DNA of 64,000 nucleotides from Sequoia sempervirens (lineage: Eukaryota; Streptophyta; Pinopsida; Cupressales; Cupressaceae): assembly GCA_007258455.2 (NCBI GenBank), contig VDFB02373365.1, positions 222,369,353 through 222,433,352 on the forward strand, in the 5' to 3' direction. Positions 38,459 to 49,656 of the stretch are shown here, one piece after another. The notes beneath the pieces were generated by a model. It did not search any database. It was not told where the DNA came from and was given only the letters and a program-made list of their open reading frames with translations. Position numbers and translations under genes: made by a program. Each line of letters begins with the position of its first letter. Within the stretch, counting starts at the first letter, position 1.

Positions 38459-38862
38459 ATCCATGCGAGAGTGGTGTGAGCTCTACAATCAAGCAATCAC
38501 TAAGATATTACTCCTGATGTGCATCGAGGATGATATACTTGGATATTACATGCCCCCACCTTCTATAGGGCCACATGCAAACCTATTTGATTCTATAGCA
38601 AGATTAGGTGGTGTATGAGACAACCACTAGTTATTCCAACCAACTTAACACAGATCTTACAGCTCCCCTAGCCTCTTGAGGTTCTACTAATAGTAGGACA
38701 GAGAGTGACCTACAAGTAGAGATCTTGAGGCCTTGGTAGGAGCTTGCTAGGGTGCAGGTAGACAGAGAGCACATAGGCCAAGAGTGTGTTGAGGAATTCA
38801 TACAAGAGGCTAAAGCATCTGGATTATTAGAGGACCTACAGCTAAACTCGAGCAGTTCATGA

Positions 38863-39413
38863 TCGCATACTACTATATCATGATGGCCACAGAGGTCACC
38901 AACCCCTGAGGGGTCTAGCAGTCATAGACCCTATTAGCATTGTATTCAGTGATAAATATGTTCCTAAACTTTTGATGATATATATATATGAGAATTTATA
39001 TTTGTGTATTTATGATCTTGTGTTGAATTGAATGTCAATGTGATTTATCAAATATCCTTTGTAAGCATATTTAATAAATATCTCCATGATTTAATCTTTT
39101 ATGTGATCTAATTAAACCATTTGCAATTTATGTTAGATTCTACACTTTGATTAAGTATGCTATGTTAACCTAAATGCACCTATGATCTAATAACATTAAA
39201 TATATACATAAGGATTTAAATTAACAAACACACAAGATTTTGAATAGTATGGAAACTAAAGTAATTATTCAAAACATTCAAACAATTACCCTAGACTCTA
39301 GAAAGACACAGATTATTACAGTGTGTTGCAGAAGGAAGCAATGTGAGATAAAATAGAAACTATCCATTTAATCTAACAACATTTCTCTAACACACTATTC
39401 AAAAGATAGAATG
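38863..39413 (-). other. G3 spacer between antisense gene and pol end
   Basis: Non-coding. It matches 46920-47140 of G2 in inverted orientation (landmark AGATCATAGGTGCATTTA), as expected for two elements of one family lying in opposite directions. It ends at the G2 insertion point. Confidence 0.75.
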
Positions 39414-39641
39414 TGTGGACACTAAAATTGTACTCCCTTCTTGGAGATAGTACAATTCTTGGTCTAATTTGGACCTATCTTGGGCACCCTTGCATTTATT
39501 ATCCTTTAAATCAGCCTTTATAGGCCCCTAGGACCCATTATTTTGGACCTTGAGGCTTATTCCACTTAAAAATCATATAAATCTCAACAAATAGCACTTA
39601 ATTCATTTAAATCTTGAAAACCCACCTCAAAAACCTTAAGT

Positions 39642-39674
39642 GGGACCCATTTCCACCTTGGGCGAATGAGTCCC
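39642..39674. repeat. fused hairpin in G2 5' LTR, upstream of TATA
   Basis: GGGACCCATT-TCCACCTTGG-GCGAATGAGTCCC. It begins like the first and ends like the second of the two tandem hairpins at 50535-50609 in the other LTR, which suggests deletion between them. Confidence 0.75.
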
Positions 39675-39781
39675 TTTTGGGGGATATTTCAAGTTTGAGC
39701 AAGAAATTCACCAACCTAATTCAAAATTCCAATAGATGTCAGCCTTTAAGGTCTAAATAATGATCAATTAGGTGTTAATTC

Positions 39782-39790
39782 CTATAAATA
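39782..39790 (+). promoter_or_regulatory. TATA box of G2 5' LTR
   Basis: CTATAAATATAAG, identical in the 3' LTR at 50718-50726 and shared with the G3 LTR. It sits about 110 bases after the upstream hairpin. Confidence 0.65.
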
Positions 39791-40474
39791 TAAGTTTTAG
39801 GTCATTTTTCAACATATCTAAGCAATTTTTAAATAAACTCAAGAGTCAAGTATTGAGGATATTTTTCACAAGAGCATTTACAAGTCCATTTACAGCAAAG
39901 TTGAAGCTTTGGGGCAGCATTCAAGGATTTTTGCAGGTCTTCAAGCTCACTTTTATTCTAAATCAAGCATTGTCAAGGATTGATCATGGTTTCCTATGGA
40001 GAATCATGAAGAATTCTAGGTTGGGGAGATGCAACTAGCCATCAAGCCAAACCTAAGGACTTGTTTTCTAAGTGATTCCATCTTCCATTGTCTCTCTATC
40101 TTTAGCCTAAGAAAGTTTTTCATGTCATTGAGATTCATTTTTAATTTTATTTAGGATCTCTTTGAGTGGGTCTTACATCCATCAAGTTTCATTCATGCAT
40201 CTTGTTCTTGCATATTAGAATAGGGTTGCATCTTGCTTCAAATTTCCTAGTCTTAGACATACTTAGGGCTAGGGTTTTTCTACATATTTCATTATCTCTT
40301 TTAAGGCTTAAATACCAAACTAGGGGTTTGACTGATGCAAACCCCCCATTAGAAATCAAATTATATTCTATTTTGTAGGTGTTTCCGTAGAACTGGATAC
40401 AGGTTTCAATCTGGGAATAAAGTGCAGGTGTTGGAATACAGATCTGTGATTTCAATTTTTGAAAAAGAGAAAAA

Positions 40475-40622
40475 GGATCAATTCACCATTAGTGGTGAAT
40501 GAGTCCAACTGAAGGTATTTTCCATATTAGTTTGCAGATTCCAGTACCCATTTCTCTGAAACAACTTTCTAGGCAGAAACTCTTATCTAGGACTAAGTCA
40601 CCCACCTTGGCGTATGAGTCCC
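40475..40622. repeat. two hairpins downstream of TATA in G2 5' LTR
   Basis: 40475-40506: inner arms ATTCACC and GGTGAAT with loop ATTAGT. 40590-40622: arms GGACTAAGTCACC and GGCGTATGAGTCC, less well paired. They correspond to 51409-51440 and 51523-51556. Confidence 0.8.
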
Positions 40623-41002
40623 AGTTGGTCAGAAAGTCATATTTTTTAGAATTTTAGAGAAATTTCTAGTCTTCATTTTGGCCTCTACAAGTTTCCAGGT
40701 GCACTCTTTCTCTTTCTCTTTGGCTTCTCTATCTTGTATTATATTGCATTCAATCTATCTTTTTGCATATCACAACGTGTTTTCAAACATCTTGCATTTT
40801 CAAAGTTGGCACTTAGTGGTGAATCCATCTCTTGTTTTCATTCATTTCCAATGATATCTTATGGTCAGATCTCTCATACCCTTCATTAGGTTGAGTCCTC
40901 TAATATATTCTTGAATGTGAGCATTACAAAATCGGATTTCTCTTCCTTTATTCCCCTTTTGGTGTGAGCAAGGAAGTTGTGCATTCCATTTCCATTGTCC
41001 AA

Positions 41003-41024
41003 ATTTTGGTGAACCTACATTTAG
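41003..41024 (+). other. G2 putative primer-binding site
   Basis: TTTTGGTGAACCTACATTT directly follows the LTR. TGG is compatible with a tRNA CCA end; the tRNA is not identified. Confidence 0.5.
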
Positions 41025-41271
41025 AAGCATCATATTTCTAATTTGGAGAACATTTACATCCTAGATTTAGCTTGTATTGCATTGTTTAAATTACATTCTA
41101 TGATTTCAAAATTTGCATTAGTGAAAAGCTCATTTAGCTTGCATTATTGCACTTAATTTCATTGAACAATAGTTAATTTTTTCATTTTCATTTTAGATTT
41201 GCATTGTACAACATAGAACACATAAAAATCAACCAGAAAACTCATAAAAATTTTAAAAATACCCCTACTAG

Positions 41272-41303
41272 TACTCATTCATCATCCTAGGCGAATCAGT
41301 CCT
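41272..41303. repeat. hairpin in G2 leader
   Basis: Arms TACTCATTCATC and GGCGAATCAGTCC around ATCCTA, with several mismatches. The rest of the leader (41025-41568) holds nothing recognised. Confidence 0.6.
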
Positions 41304-41568
41304 GGTGCACATTTTGCATTACTGTTTTCAAAATCTAGTTTCTAGTTTTTAAGCTTCTATTTATCTCAGTTACTTTTCTATTTTAGTTCAGTTATTTTTT
41401 GTTACATTGAATTCATTAGAACTATAATCATTTAATTTCATGGCAATTATGGATAGCTTTATATTTTTACAATTTTCATTTTTAGCATTAGCTCCTAGTT
41501 CACTTAGATTAGATTCATCAAAAAATGAAAACTAAAAACTAAAAAAATCAAATGAAACAATAAAAAAA

Positions 41569-42154
41569 ATGCTTCAATTTAGAAAAACTATATCCTCCAA
41601 ACCTTTTCATAGTGATGACTTGGATATGTTAGATGAATCCCTTCAGGACTTTCTCTCACTAATATCATCCACTAAGGTTTTTCATGAAAAACCCAAACCA
41701 ACCGAAGATAACTTACCTCTCAAAAAAATTAGTTGTGATGACTTTGACATGTTAGATGAAGCCCTTTAGGACTTCATCTCACAAATCCCATCCACTAAAG
41801 CTTGTTATGAGAAACCTAAAACCAAAGACATCAATGTGATTCAACCTCAACTTATCCTTTACCCACCTTTGCACAAGCCTCAATCTACAAACCAACCCGA
41901 ATTCATCCTTTATCCACCTACGAATAATGTTTTGAAACAACCAAGTCAGGATATTGTTTCCCACACATATAAAACTAGAAACAATCCACAAACACAACAA
42001 GGACAACCTTACCTTTTCCAAACCCTGTATTTCCTAGTGCTCCTCATTTGTCTCCACATAGTGGGAAGGAGTAAAATCTTATTGAACAACTTAAGAATAC
42101 TCTTGCAAGAATATCCCTTTGGGATAAATTCAGAATTCACCAAACTATCACACT
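41569..42154 (+). pseudogene. G2 short N-terminal coding segment in place of gag
   Basis: An open frame from 41569 with one TAG encodes two copies of an acidic segment: HSDDLDMLDESLQDFLS and, 45 codons on, SCDDFDMLDEALQDFIS, each followed by STK and a Lys/Pro stretch. A Gln/Pro/Asn-rich linker follows. A frameshift near 42100 then joins it to the pre-protease region. G3 has one copy of the same segment (SSDEFDMLDETLEEFIS, minus strand near 61980). There is neither a gag core nor a zinc knuckle. The role is unknown. It may be a remnant of the gag N-terminus or an independent short protein. Confidence 0.55.
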
Positions 42155-43700
42155 ATGCTCCAAACAGCCTTACAGCAAATAGTGGTTCCTCCTAGTCTGA
42201 ATGCAAATGATGTCACAGCTCTAATACAAAGAATGAATACAGTTAATATATACATTACCTTTTATCAACATGAGCTCTCTCCCTTGGAATTGAGAAAGAA
42301 AAATGATGCCTTTACGATCATAGCCCAATTCAATCGAATAGGTATCAAAAGGACCCTTGTTGATAATGGCTCAGCCCTTAATGTGTGCATTGTGAAATTC
42401 TTAGATAGATTGCGTGTAGACAAATCCAAAATCGAGTCTAACTCCTTATCAATAAGAGGATTTGACAATTTTAGCAAGCAACTGCACGTTGTAATTACCT
42501 TACCTATAATGGTTGGAAAGGCTACCCTACAAACTCCTATTCATGTCATGCCTCATGACCTTTCATACAATCTTCTTTTGGGAAGAGCTTGGATTCATGA
42601 GATGCATGTAGTTCCTTCCACCCACCATCGTATCATGAAATACGTTTATAACAAGGTCTACCAAGTTGAAATAGACCCTGAGCCTAAAATTTTCTTACAA
42701 CTCAAAAAAGGAACAAGAAGCCCTTTGAATACGTTAATTCCATTTTCCCACATAGAACCTCTAGAAGTTGACAAACAAGATAAAGAAATAGTGTCTAAAT
42801 TATTCGGTGATGATTGGGGTTCCTTGGAATTCACACCTACCTTTATGGGAGAGTATATAATCACAAGAAAGGAGGATGAAAAACAAGAACAACCATTGGT
42901 TATGTCCACTCAGAATTCAGAAGAACCTTCACAAGTATTCACCTCATCTCCTTTGAAAGAAACTACAAGTTACACAACTAATTTTGATGAGATAGATTAC
43001 CAATAGCCTCTGAACCTGAAAGAAATGGAAAAAATTTATGGGGGAGGTTATGAACATGTGAAACAATTGGGATGCAGTGGTAAAGGATGTGGAAAGAAAG
43101 AACAATGCATTCATGTTCCTATAGAACCAAACACGCAAGAGACAAAGACTAGTTTAGGGTGTTCTTTTTCTAAGACAACAAAAGCACACAACAGACTATC
43201 ATTAAACATCAACACTATCATGTGCAAGCAATGAACCAATCTTACTATAAAACATCCTAAATTACTTGACTTGACTTCCCCACCATCATGCGAGTGCTTT
43301 GAAAATGATGAAGCTTTGAAACAAATGTTAGGAATTTATGATACAAAATCTTCTATTCCTTCAAATAAAAGAATTTCCTATGCTATAATCAATACCAAGC
43401 AAAAATATATAGAAACCACAAACAATGTGAAAGACACAAGCATGGAACAATATGACCTTAATTTCCCAAGTCAAATTCGTTTCCCTTAGGAGATACAATT
43501 GATATACCAATGGACATAGACGATAAAGAAAAATTCATTAAGATAGGGAAGTGCCTTGATGATGAAGAACAAGAGGATACTACAACCTTGCTCCATGACT
43601 ATCCTAAACTATTTGCTTGGAAATATTTAGACATTCTAGGAATAGATCTGAAGATAGTAACACACAACATCATCCTCGCTAAAAATGCTAAGATTGTTTG
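42155..43700 (+). pseudogene. pol: G2 pol: protease and G-patch-like linker
   Basis: The frame starts with LQQIVVPPSLNANDVTALIQ. The aspartic protease has TLVDNGSALNVC (catalytic Asp with the variant DNG) and the later strand YNLLLGRAWIHEM. A linker with acidic patches follows (DDWGSLEFTPTFMGEY). Next is a Gly-rich segment, KIYGGGYEHVKQLGCSGKGC then GKKEQCIHVPIEP, which resembles a G-patch. A second acidic linker ends with FAWKYLDILGIDLKIVTHNI just before RT. Stops lie at 43004, 43232, 43487 and a frameshift near 43490. The protease would process the polyprotein. The G-patch-like part could bind RNA (inference). Confidence 0.8.
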
Positions 43701-44763
43701 AAAAAAGATACGAAAGATGCATCCTAAAATAGCCTTGCTTGTTAAAGGAGAACTTGAAAAATTCCTTGACGCAGATTTCATTTGACCTATTGATTATTCT
43801 CCTTGGATCTCAAACATTGTCACAGTTGCAAAACCTGACATTCATATTAGGATGTGTACAAATTTTTGTGACTTGAATAAAGCCTCTTTAAAAGACGATT
43901 TTCCCCTTCCTAATATCGACATGATAGTGGATTCAACTACGGGACATGCTTTGTTGTCATTCATGGATGGATTTTCTTGATTTAATCAAATCTTCATCAA
44001 CCCACAAGATCAATATAAGACAACATTTACAACCATTTGGGGGACATTTTGGTGGGTTATGATGCCTTTTGGATTAAAGAATGCAAGAACAACCTATCAA
44101 CGAGCCATGACATTGATATTCCATAATTACATACATAAAATCTTGGAAGATTATGTTGATGACATCTTAACCAAATCATTAACAAGACAAGACAATGTGA
44201 ATGTCCTTTGAAAGATCTTTGAATGGATGTGAAAATACATGTTACTAAATCCCAAAAAAGTGTGTCTTTGGAGTAGATAGTGGAAAAAATTTAGGGTTTA
44301 TCATATCTCACAGAGACATTGAGGTTGACACAAAGAAAATTGATGCTATAATCAACATGCCACCTCCTAGAAACATTTCTCAATTTCATACATTACAAGG
44401 AATAATTCAAGTCATCCATCGTTTTGTGGCATCCTTAGTCGATCGAACAATACCTTTCACATATCTCCTCAAAAAGGATGTGCTTTTTTATTGGAATGAG
44501 GATTGTAAACAAGCCTTTGAGAGCTTGAAGGAATACCTTGCAACTTTGCCCATTCTACAACCCGTTATTCCAAGAAAACCATTCATCCTTTATATAGCCA
44601 CATCAGCCCATGCTCTTGTAGCATTGTTGGCTCAGCAAGATGAAAACGGTAAAGAACATCCTAATTATTACATTAGTATAACTCTAATAGATTATGAAAA
44701 GTGATACACACCAATAGAAAAACAATGTTTGGCTCTTGTATTCGCTATGAATAAGTTGTGACA
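43701..44763 (+). pseudogene. pol: G2 pol: reverse transcriptase and RNase H
   Basis: RT has MCTNFCDLNKASLKDDFPLP (43855), ALLSFMDGFS, TTFTTIWGTFWWVMMPFGLK and the catalytic YVDD (44152-44163), so the active site is present. A frameshift near 44250 leads into RNase H, with FILYIATSAHALVALLAQQD (44575) and a final HYLLNVEIQVMTKFNHLKH-type segment. About five stops interrupt it. Enzyme function is lost in this copy. Confidence 0.85.
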
Positions 44764-46763
44764 CTATTTACTAAATGTGGAAATACAAGTAATGACAAAA
44801 TTCAACCATCTCAAACATTTGTTTAATAAAATAGATCTATCTAGATGCCTAGCTAAGTGGGTGATGTTGACTAAATTTGACCTTAATTTTTTTTCACAAA
44901 AATTAATTAAATGCCAAGCCTTAACCAACCACTTAGCTGACACTCCTTCCCCTTTGGCATTACCTAGCACCCCCTCTTTCCCCAATGATAATGTGTTGGA
45001 AATTAAACCTAATACATGGGAGCTATATTTTAATGGATCTAAGTGTAGAATTGGATCTGGTACTAGGGTTATACTGATCCCACCCACATGAAAACCTATT
45101 CCCTTGTCATATCGGTTAAACTTCCTATGTACAAATAATACTCCTGAGTATGAAGCTTTGCTAGTAGGATTATGTGTTGCTCTGATCTTGGGTGTAAAAC
45201 ACATTAAAATCTTTGGTGATTCGCAATTAGTAATCAAACAAATAAATGGAACATATCAAGCAAAACATGCAAGTTATCAAAATACAAGGATCTTACAATG
45301 CACTTGTTAGAGAATTTTGAGTCATTTACCATTGATAACATCCCACGAAAGGATAATCGGCATGCGCATGCAATGGAAAGTGTAGCTTATCTTATATACC
45401 TCAATATCCTTCAAAATATTTCACATTCACCATTCATCCCATCACAAAACTTTCAATTGATGATAAATTGGAAGATGTTCTAACAACTCAAGAAGATTCG
45501 AGTGAATGATACGATATGATATTTAATTATTTGAACAATGGTACCTTTCCCGAGCCGACAACTAAGAACATTTGAGCCCTCTTGCGCAACCTTGTATCTA
45601 AGTACATAATTCTCATTGACGTGTTGTATCAAAGATCATTCCATGGTCTGTTACTCAAATGCCTAAAAAAATATGAGATACCCATAGCCCTTGAACAAGC
45701 CCATTCAGGTGCTTTTGGTGGTCATTTTGGAGGAAAAACATTGGCCCAAGAACTCATTCGCATTAGATACTATTGGAGAAATATGGAACAATATTGCTTT
45801 GATTACATTACAAAATGCCACAAATGTGAGGAGCATAGCAACCTCACCCATACTCCTACTTATGAACTTCAAGCTCAAGTTCTGATATGGCCCTTTGTGG
45901 TTTGGGGATTAGACATAATATGAAAGATATCACCTCCTTCTTCCATTGGACATACATTTATCATCACTTCAACCGATTACTTTACAAAATGGGTAGAGGC
46001 CATTCCCCTTCAATCCACAACAGCTAAGGTAATATGTCATTTCATATTGGAATACATTATTACTTGCTTTGGCCTTCCACGTTAGTCTCTGATAATGGTA
46101 CACCATTTAAGAATAATGATGTGAAGAAATTCTTAGAGACATTCAACATACAACATAACTTTTCAACACCTTATTACCCACAATCTAACAGTCAAGTTGA
46201 ATCCACTAATAAGTTTATCAAACAAATCCTGAAGAAAATCTTTAACAAACATCATAAATATTGGCATACACAATTATACTAAGTGTTATAGGCTTATCGT
46301 ACAAGGTATTAAATCCTCTACCGGAACTACACCTTATAATATTGTCTACAGAAGTGAGGCCATAATGCCCTTGGAGTTAGAGATTCCAAAGTTAAGAATC
46401 ACTCTTCAAGGACTTATCAATGATAGAAACTATAAAGAGCAAAGATTACATCTGCTTGAAATGCTCGATGAACAATGCATCAACGCTCTTGAACATCTTC
46501 AGGTTTATGGCAAAAGGAAACAACGATATTACAATATCAATGTCATCCCTCACACATTCAACAAAGGTGATTTAGTCCTATCTCAAAATCAACACAACAT
46601 CAATGTTGATCCAAATGAAAGAGGAAAATTTAGTCCTAATTGGTTAGGATCGTACATAATTGACAAAAACTTTGGGTCCAGTGTGTATGTATTAACAAAA
46701 CTAGATGGCACACCTCTTAAAGAAACTATCAATGTCGTGCATCTGTTTCGGTATCATGTCTAG
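44764..46763 (+). pseudogene. pol: G2 pol: second RNase H and integrase
   Basis: The second RNase H reads WELYFNGSKCRIGSGTRVIL (45018), NTPEYEALLVGLCVALILG and HIKIFGDSQLVIKQINGTYQ. Integrase has the zinc part HSGAFGGHFGGKTLAQELI and KCHKCEEH, then WPFVVWGLDII, SDNGTPFKNNDVKKFLETF and SNSQVESTNK. The three catalytic acidic residues are therefore present, though in frames split by shifts near 45300, 45925 and 46285. It ends VVHLFRYHV with stop at 46761. Two RNase H domains plus this integrase type place it in the Tat group. Confidence 0.85.
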
Positions 46764-47340
46764 TCCTTTGAATAGTGTGAATGATAAATCAATGTTGTTA
46801 GAGCTATTGGATTGTATTCCATATTCTTTCGCATTGATTCATTCCTAACAAACCCTTAGGTGTATATCTTGAACACTAGGGTGGTTATGTAAGTCATTTT
46901 TATATAATTGCTTTAGGTGTCATACTATTCAAATTCATCATCTATGTTATGTTAGATTAGATCCTTATATGCATTTAATGTTCTTTAGTTAGATCATAGG
47001 TGCATTTAATTTAGCATAACATAATTACAATGTTGCATCTAAGAGAAACTGTAATAATTTTTAATTAGATCATAAAAAGTATGTTAAATCATGAAGATAT
47101 TCATTAAATAATCTTACAAATTTTAACACATAAAATTAACTACTAAACCATCATATGCTCATATAGATATATCAAAAAAATTATGTACATGTCATATATA
47201 TAATATCACTGAGGTTTGTGGCTACTAGATCCCTCGGGATTTGGTACTCATGCCACTCCAGTGGTGGTACATCGAGAGATGGTGGTATGTCATCGTGATC
47301 ACGATCTGCTGAGTCTAAGAGCAAACTCTAAACCTCGCAT
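46764..47340 (+). other. G2 spacer between pol and antisense gene
   Basis: Non-coding, AT-rich. Inverted counterpart of 38863-39413 in G3. No gene. Confidence 0.7.
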
Positions 47341-47656
47341 CTATCCTAGGGCCTCCCAATGTGCTCCTACTATCTGATCTCTCTCCGCTTGTAGCCTAGC
47401 TACCTCTAACTCTAGTCTCTTGAACTCTACTGGAGTTTGGGATGACTATCCCTCTGATGCAGCATTGGCTCAGTGGACTCACCTCCTCAAACTCTCATAT
47501 GTTTCTCGTAGTCTCCCAAATGGCCTAAGTCACTCCGAGTCCTAATCTACAATAGGTGGGGGCACATAGTCTGAGTATGTGACCTCCTCATCGACTACTA
47601 TGAGCACTATATTTTGAGCTTCTTGTCAATAGAGATCTCACCAATCTCTCACAGCT

Positions 47657-47752
47657 CTTGCAAGATAGACACAATAAGTAATCAGTACACATTATGATAT
47701 ACAGAGAGCATAAATATAAGCACAACGTACATGCATAAATATAAATTCTCAC
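47657..47752 (-). other. apparent intron 2 of the G2 antisense gene
   Basis: Minus strand GTGAGAATTT to TATCTTGCAAG, 96 bases. Same acceptor string and same place as in G3. Confidence 0.55.
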
Positions 47753-49317
47753 CAATATCTCTTGTAGGCTATGAAACATCAGCCTTGTCCTATGTAGGGG
47801 GCATGGAAGATGTGCTAGCCTCTCAATGACTATGGGTATTAATGTCTGCTACTGCTCGTGATCTATTCATACAAATGGATGAGGGCTCTCCCCACTCATG
47901 CAGTGCTTGATCCTTAGCTACCACCTCATCACCCTCTCTCATGGGTGACTCTTCCTCCTCATCCTCCTCCCGGTCCTCCTCATCATCCTCCTTGTCTCCT
48001 TTGTCCTGACCATCATAATTAGGATATGCATCCTCATCATAGTCCTCATCTATGACATTTGTAAATATGTTTTCAGCCCTATACCATGTCTCCTCATCCA
48101 TGTTCTCTATATCATCTCCCTCATCTAGAAGTGGTACTACATCTCCTATAAGCTCATCAATTAGAAATATGGGAATTGGTTGTGATATTTTCCACCGCTC
48201 CTCATAATCATCTATGGCACTAACGTCATCAGTGTTAGAGACTGGAGCCATATCATGATCTGAGTACTCGGAGTCACTGTAGACAACATTCTCTATAGTG
48301 AACCATACTGTATCACTAGGTTTGTGGGCACTCCGCACTGACCACCTGAAGAAGGTTCATGCCTTCGATGGTGTCTACAATTGCCCAAAATTCTGAATGA
48401 CCTTATCATAGTAGAAAGGATTTACTACGTAGTCATTGTGGCCAATCAAAAATCTATCCAACTACAATCTCCTCATTTGACGAGTGTGATCTGGACATTG
48501 AAGTGTAAGTTTGTGTAGTCTTCAAAGGATCTTGTCCTCCTCCAAATGTTCAAATCTCACTCTCCAAAAGTGTAAATCTTCGTACTGCCACAACCGTCAT
48601 AGAGGAAAACTAAAGGCCCGAGGGTACCCCACTATTGTTGGACATGAGAAGCCAGTAGGTCTAGTATAAGTGATATGCTCAAGGAACCAAACCTGTAGAA
48701 GTCTACAATGTACCATGTTGTCCACCTCTTGAAAAATGAACCATCCAAGATCATAGTATAGGTACACTAGGATACAACGTCCCCAACCATATACTATAAT
48801 ATGCTTCACCATCCCTCGTATCAGGTGTACTAGTCCTCCCTCTAGGTGTGTTACACGCCCATCAGGGATGAGTACTATTGCAACTATGTGCATCATAATC
48901 TATCTCACCACTGGGGCTCATGAATATAGTAGCATAGGAAGCTCCATTCCTGCCCTCGCCAGCTCATCGTGCACTAGCCCATCTAGGAAATATTGTATGT
49001 TAGTGTCCTCATAAAATGTATGATCTCCTTGGAAGTGTACCCGCTCTCTGAATGGGAACTCAGAGGATGTGGTGGATTTCCTCTAGAGTGATCATCATCT
49101 CACCAGTAGGAAGGCAAAATGTGCAAGTGTCTGAATCCCAGCACTCAACTAGAGCCATCAACATCGCATCATGGTAACTCATGGGGGGCATGAGGTATGC
49201 CCAATATACCCCAACAACCTGCAAGTGCTTTGTGTCCTCCTCTGAAATTGCGAGGGCTAGGTCTCTAAGAAAGTTAAGTTGCTTACCACCCAAATGTTGA
49301 TGCGAACGAGTGGGTAC

Positions 49318-49656
49318 CTATCAATAAAGACAAAGTATGCCCTATAAGCAATCTAAAATATTTAATTTCTACATTATTCATCATAAAAGTGTGCTAAAGT
49401 CCCTCTAGTGTGCTTTCCTAAAGGCCCTAGACACTTTAGACCCCTTTTTGGACACTTCACAAAGAAATGGGACACTTTGCGAAAAAATTGGGACACTTTG
49501 TGAACAAAAGGGACACTTTGCGAACAAATGGGACACTTCACAAAAAAAGGGGAAACTTTGCAAAAAAATTCCCTAGATCCTAAATTAACCTAGTAATGCA
49601 TAAAAATCACCAAATAACTATGTAGAAACTAAGAAAAGTTAGCAAAATTGACTCAC
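49318..49656 (-). other. apparent intron 1 of the G2 antisense gene
   Basis: Minus strand CAAG then GTGAGT, ending TTATTGATAG. It contains the minisatellite at 49438-49560. Confidence 0.6.
49438..49560. repeat. 20-base minisatellite inside antisense intron 1 (G2)
   Basis: About six units of GGGACACTTTGCGAACAAAT and variants (with GGACACTTCACAAA). The matching intron of G3 has about three units. Confidence 0.85.

Larger units (their letters stand above)
36617..38862 (+). pseudogene. G3 antisense PMD-family gene (decayed, two apparent introns)
   Basis: It runs against gag-pol of G3. Exon 1 (ATG 36617) starts MLSRRVYKTLRLDVMHSKAT. After intron 1 the PMD body includes LPIGEMTVTLEDIHRILRIP (37168-37227), preceded by MPPMRYHDGMLLALVKRWG. 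A degraded central part follows. Next is an acidic stretch (37990-38170, with DDDQIDGDTSEDD and DEDGDDDEEEKE), a basic Arg/Thr segment, intron 2 and a C-terminal part starting SMREWCELYNQAITKI. The last part is a helix-like Glu/Arg region ending at 38862. Stops are frequent in the PMD body. The role of PMD in transposons is unknown. The acidic tail also occurs in the G2 copy, so it is a family feature, not drift. Confidence 0.75.
39414..41001 (+). repeat. G2 5' LTR
   Basis: 1,588 bases. It is shorter than its partner mainly because one of two tandem hairpins near its start has been lost, leaving a fused copy (39642-39674). Confidence 0.9.

Noticed and set aside
47823..48338. 171-residue acidic open frame as an independent gene
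   Set aside because: Its place and composition match the acidic part of the G3 PMD gene (37990-38170), so it is one exon of the antisense PMD gene.
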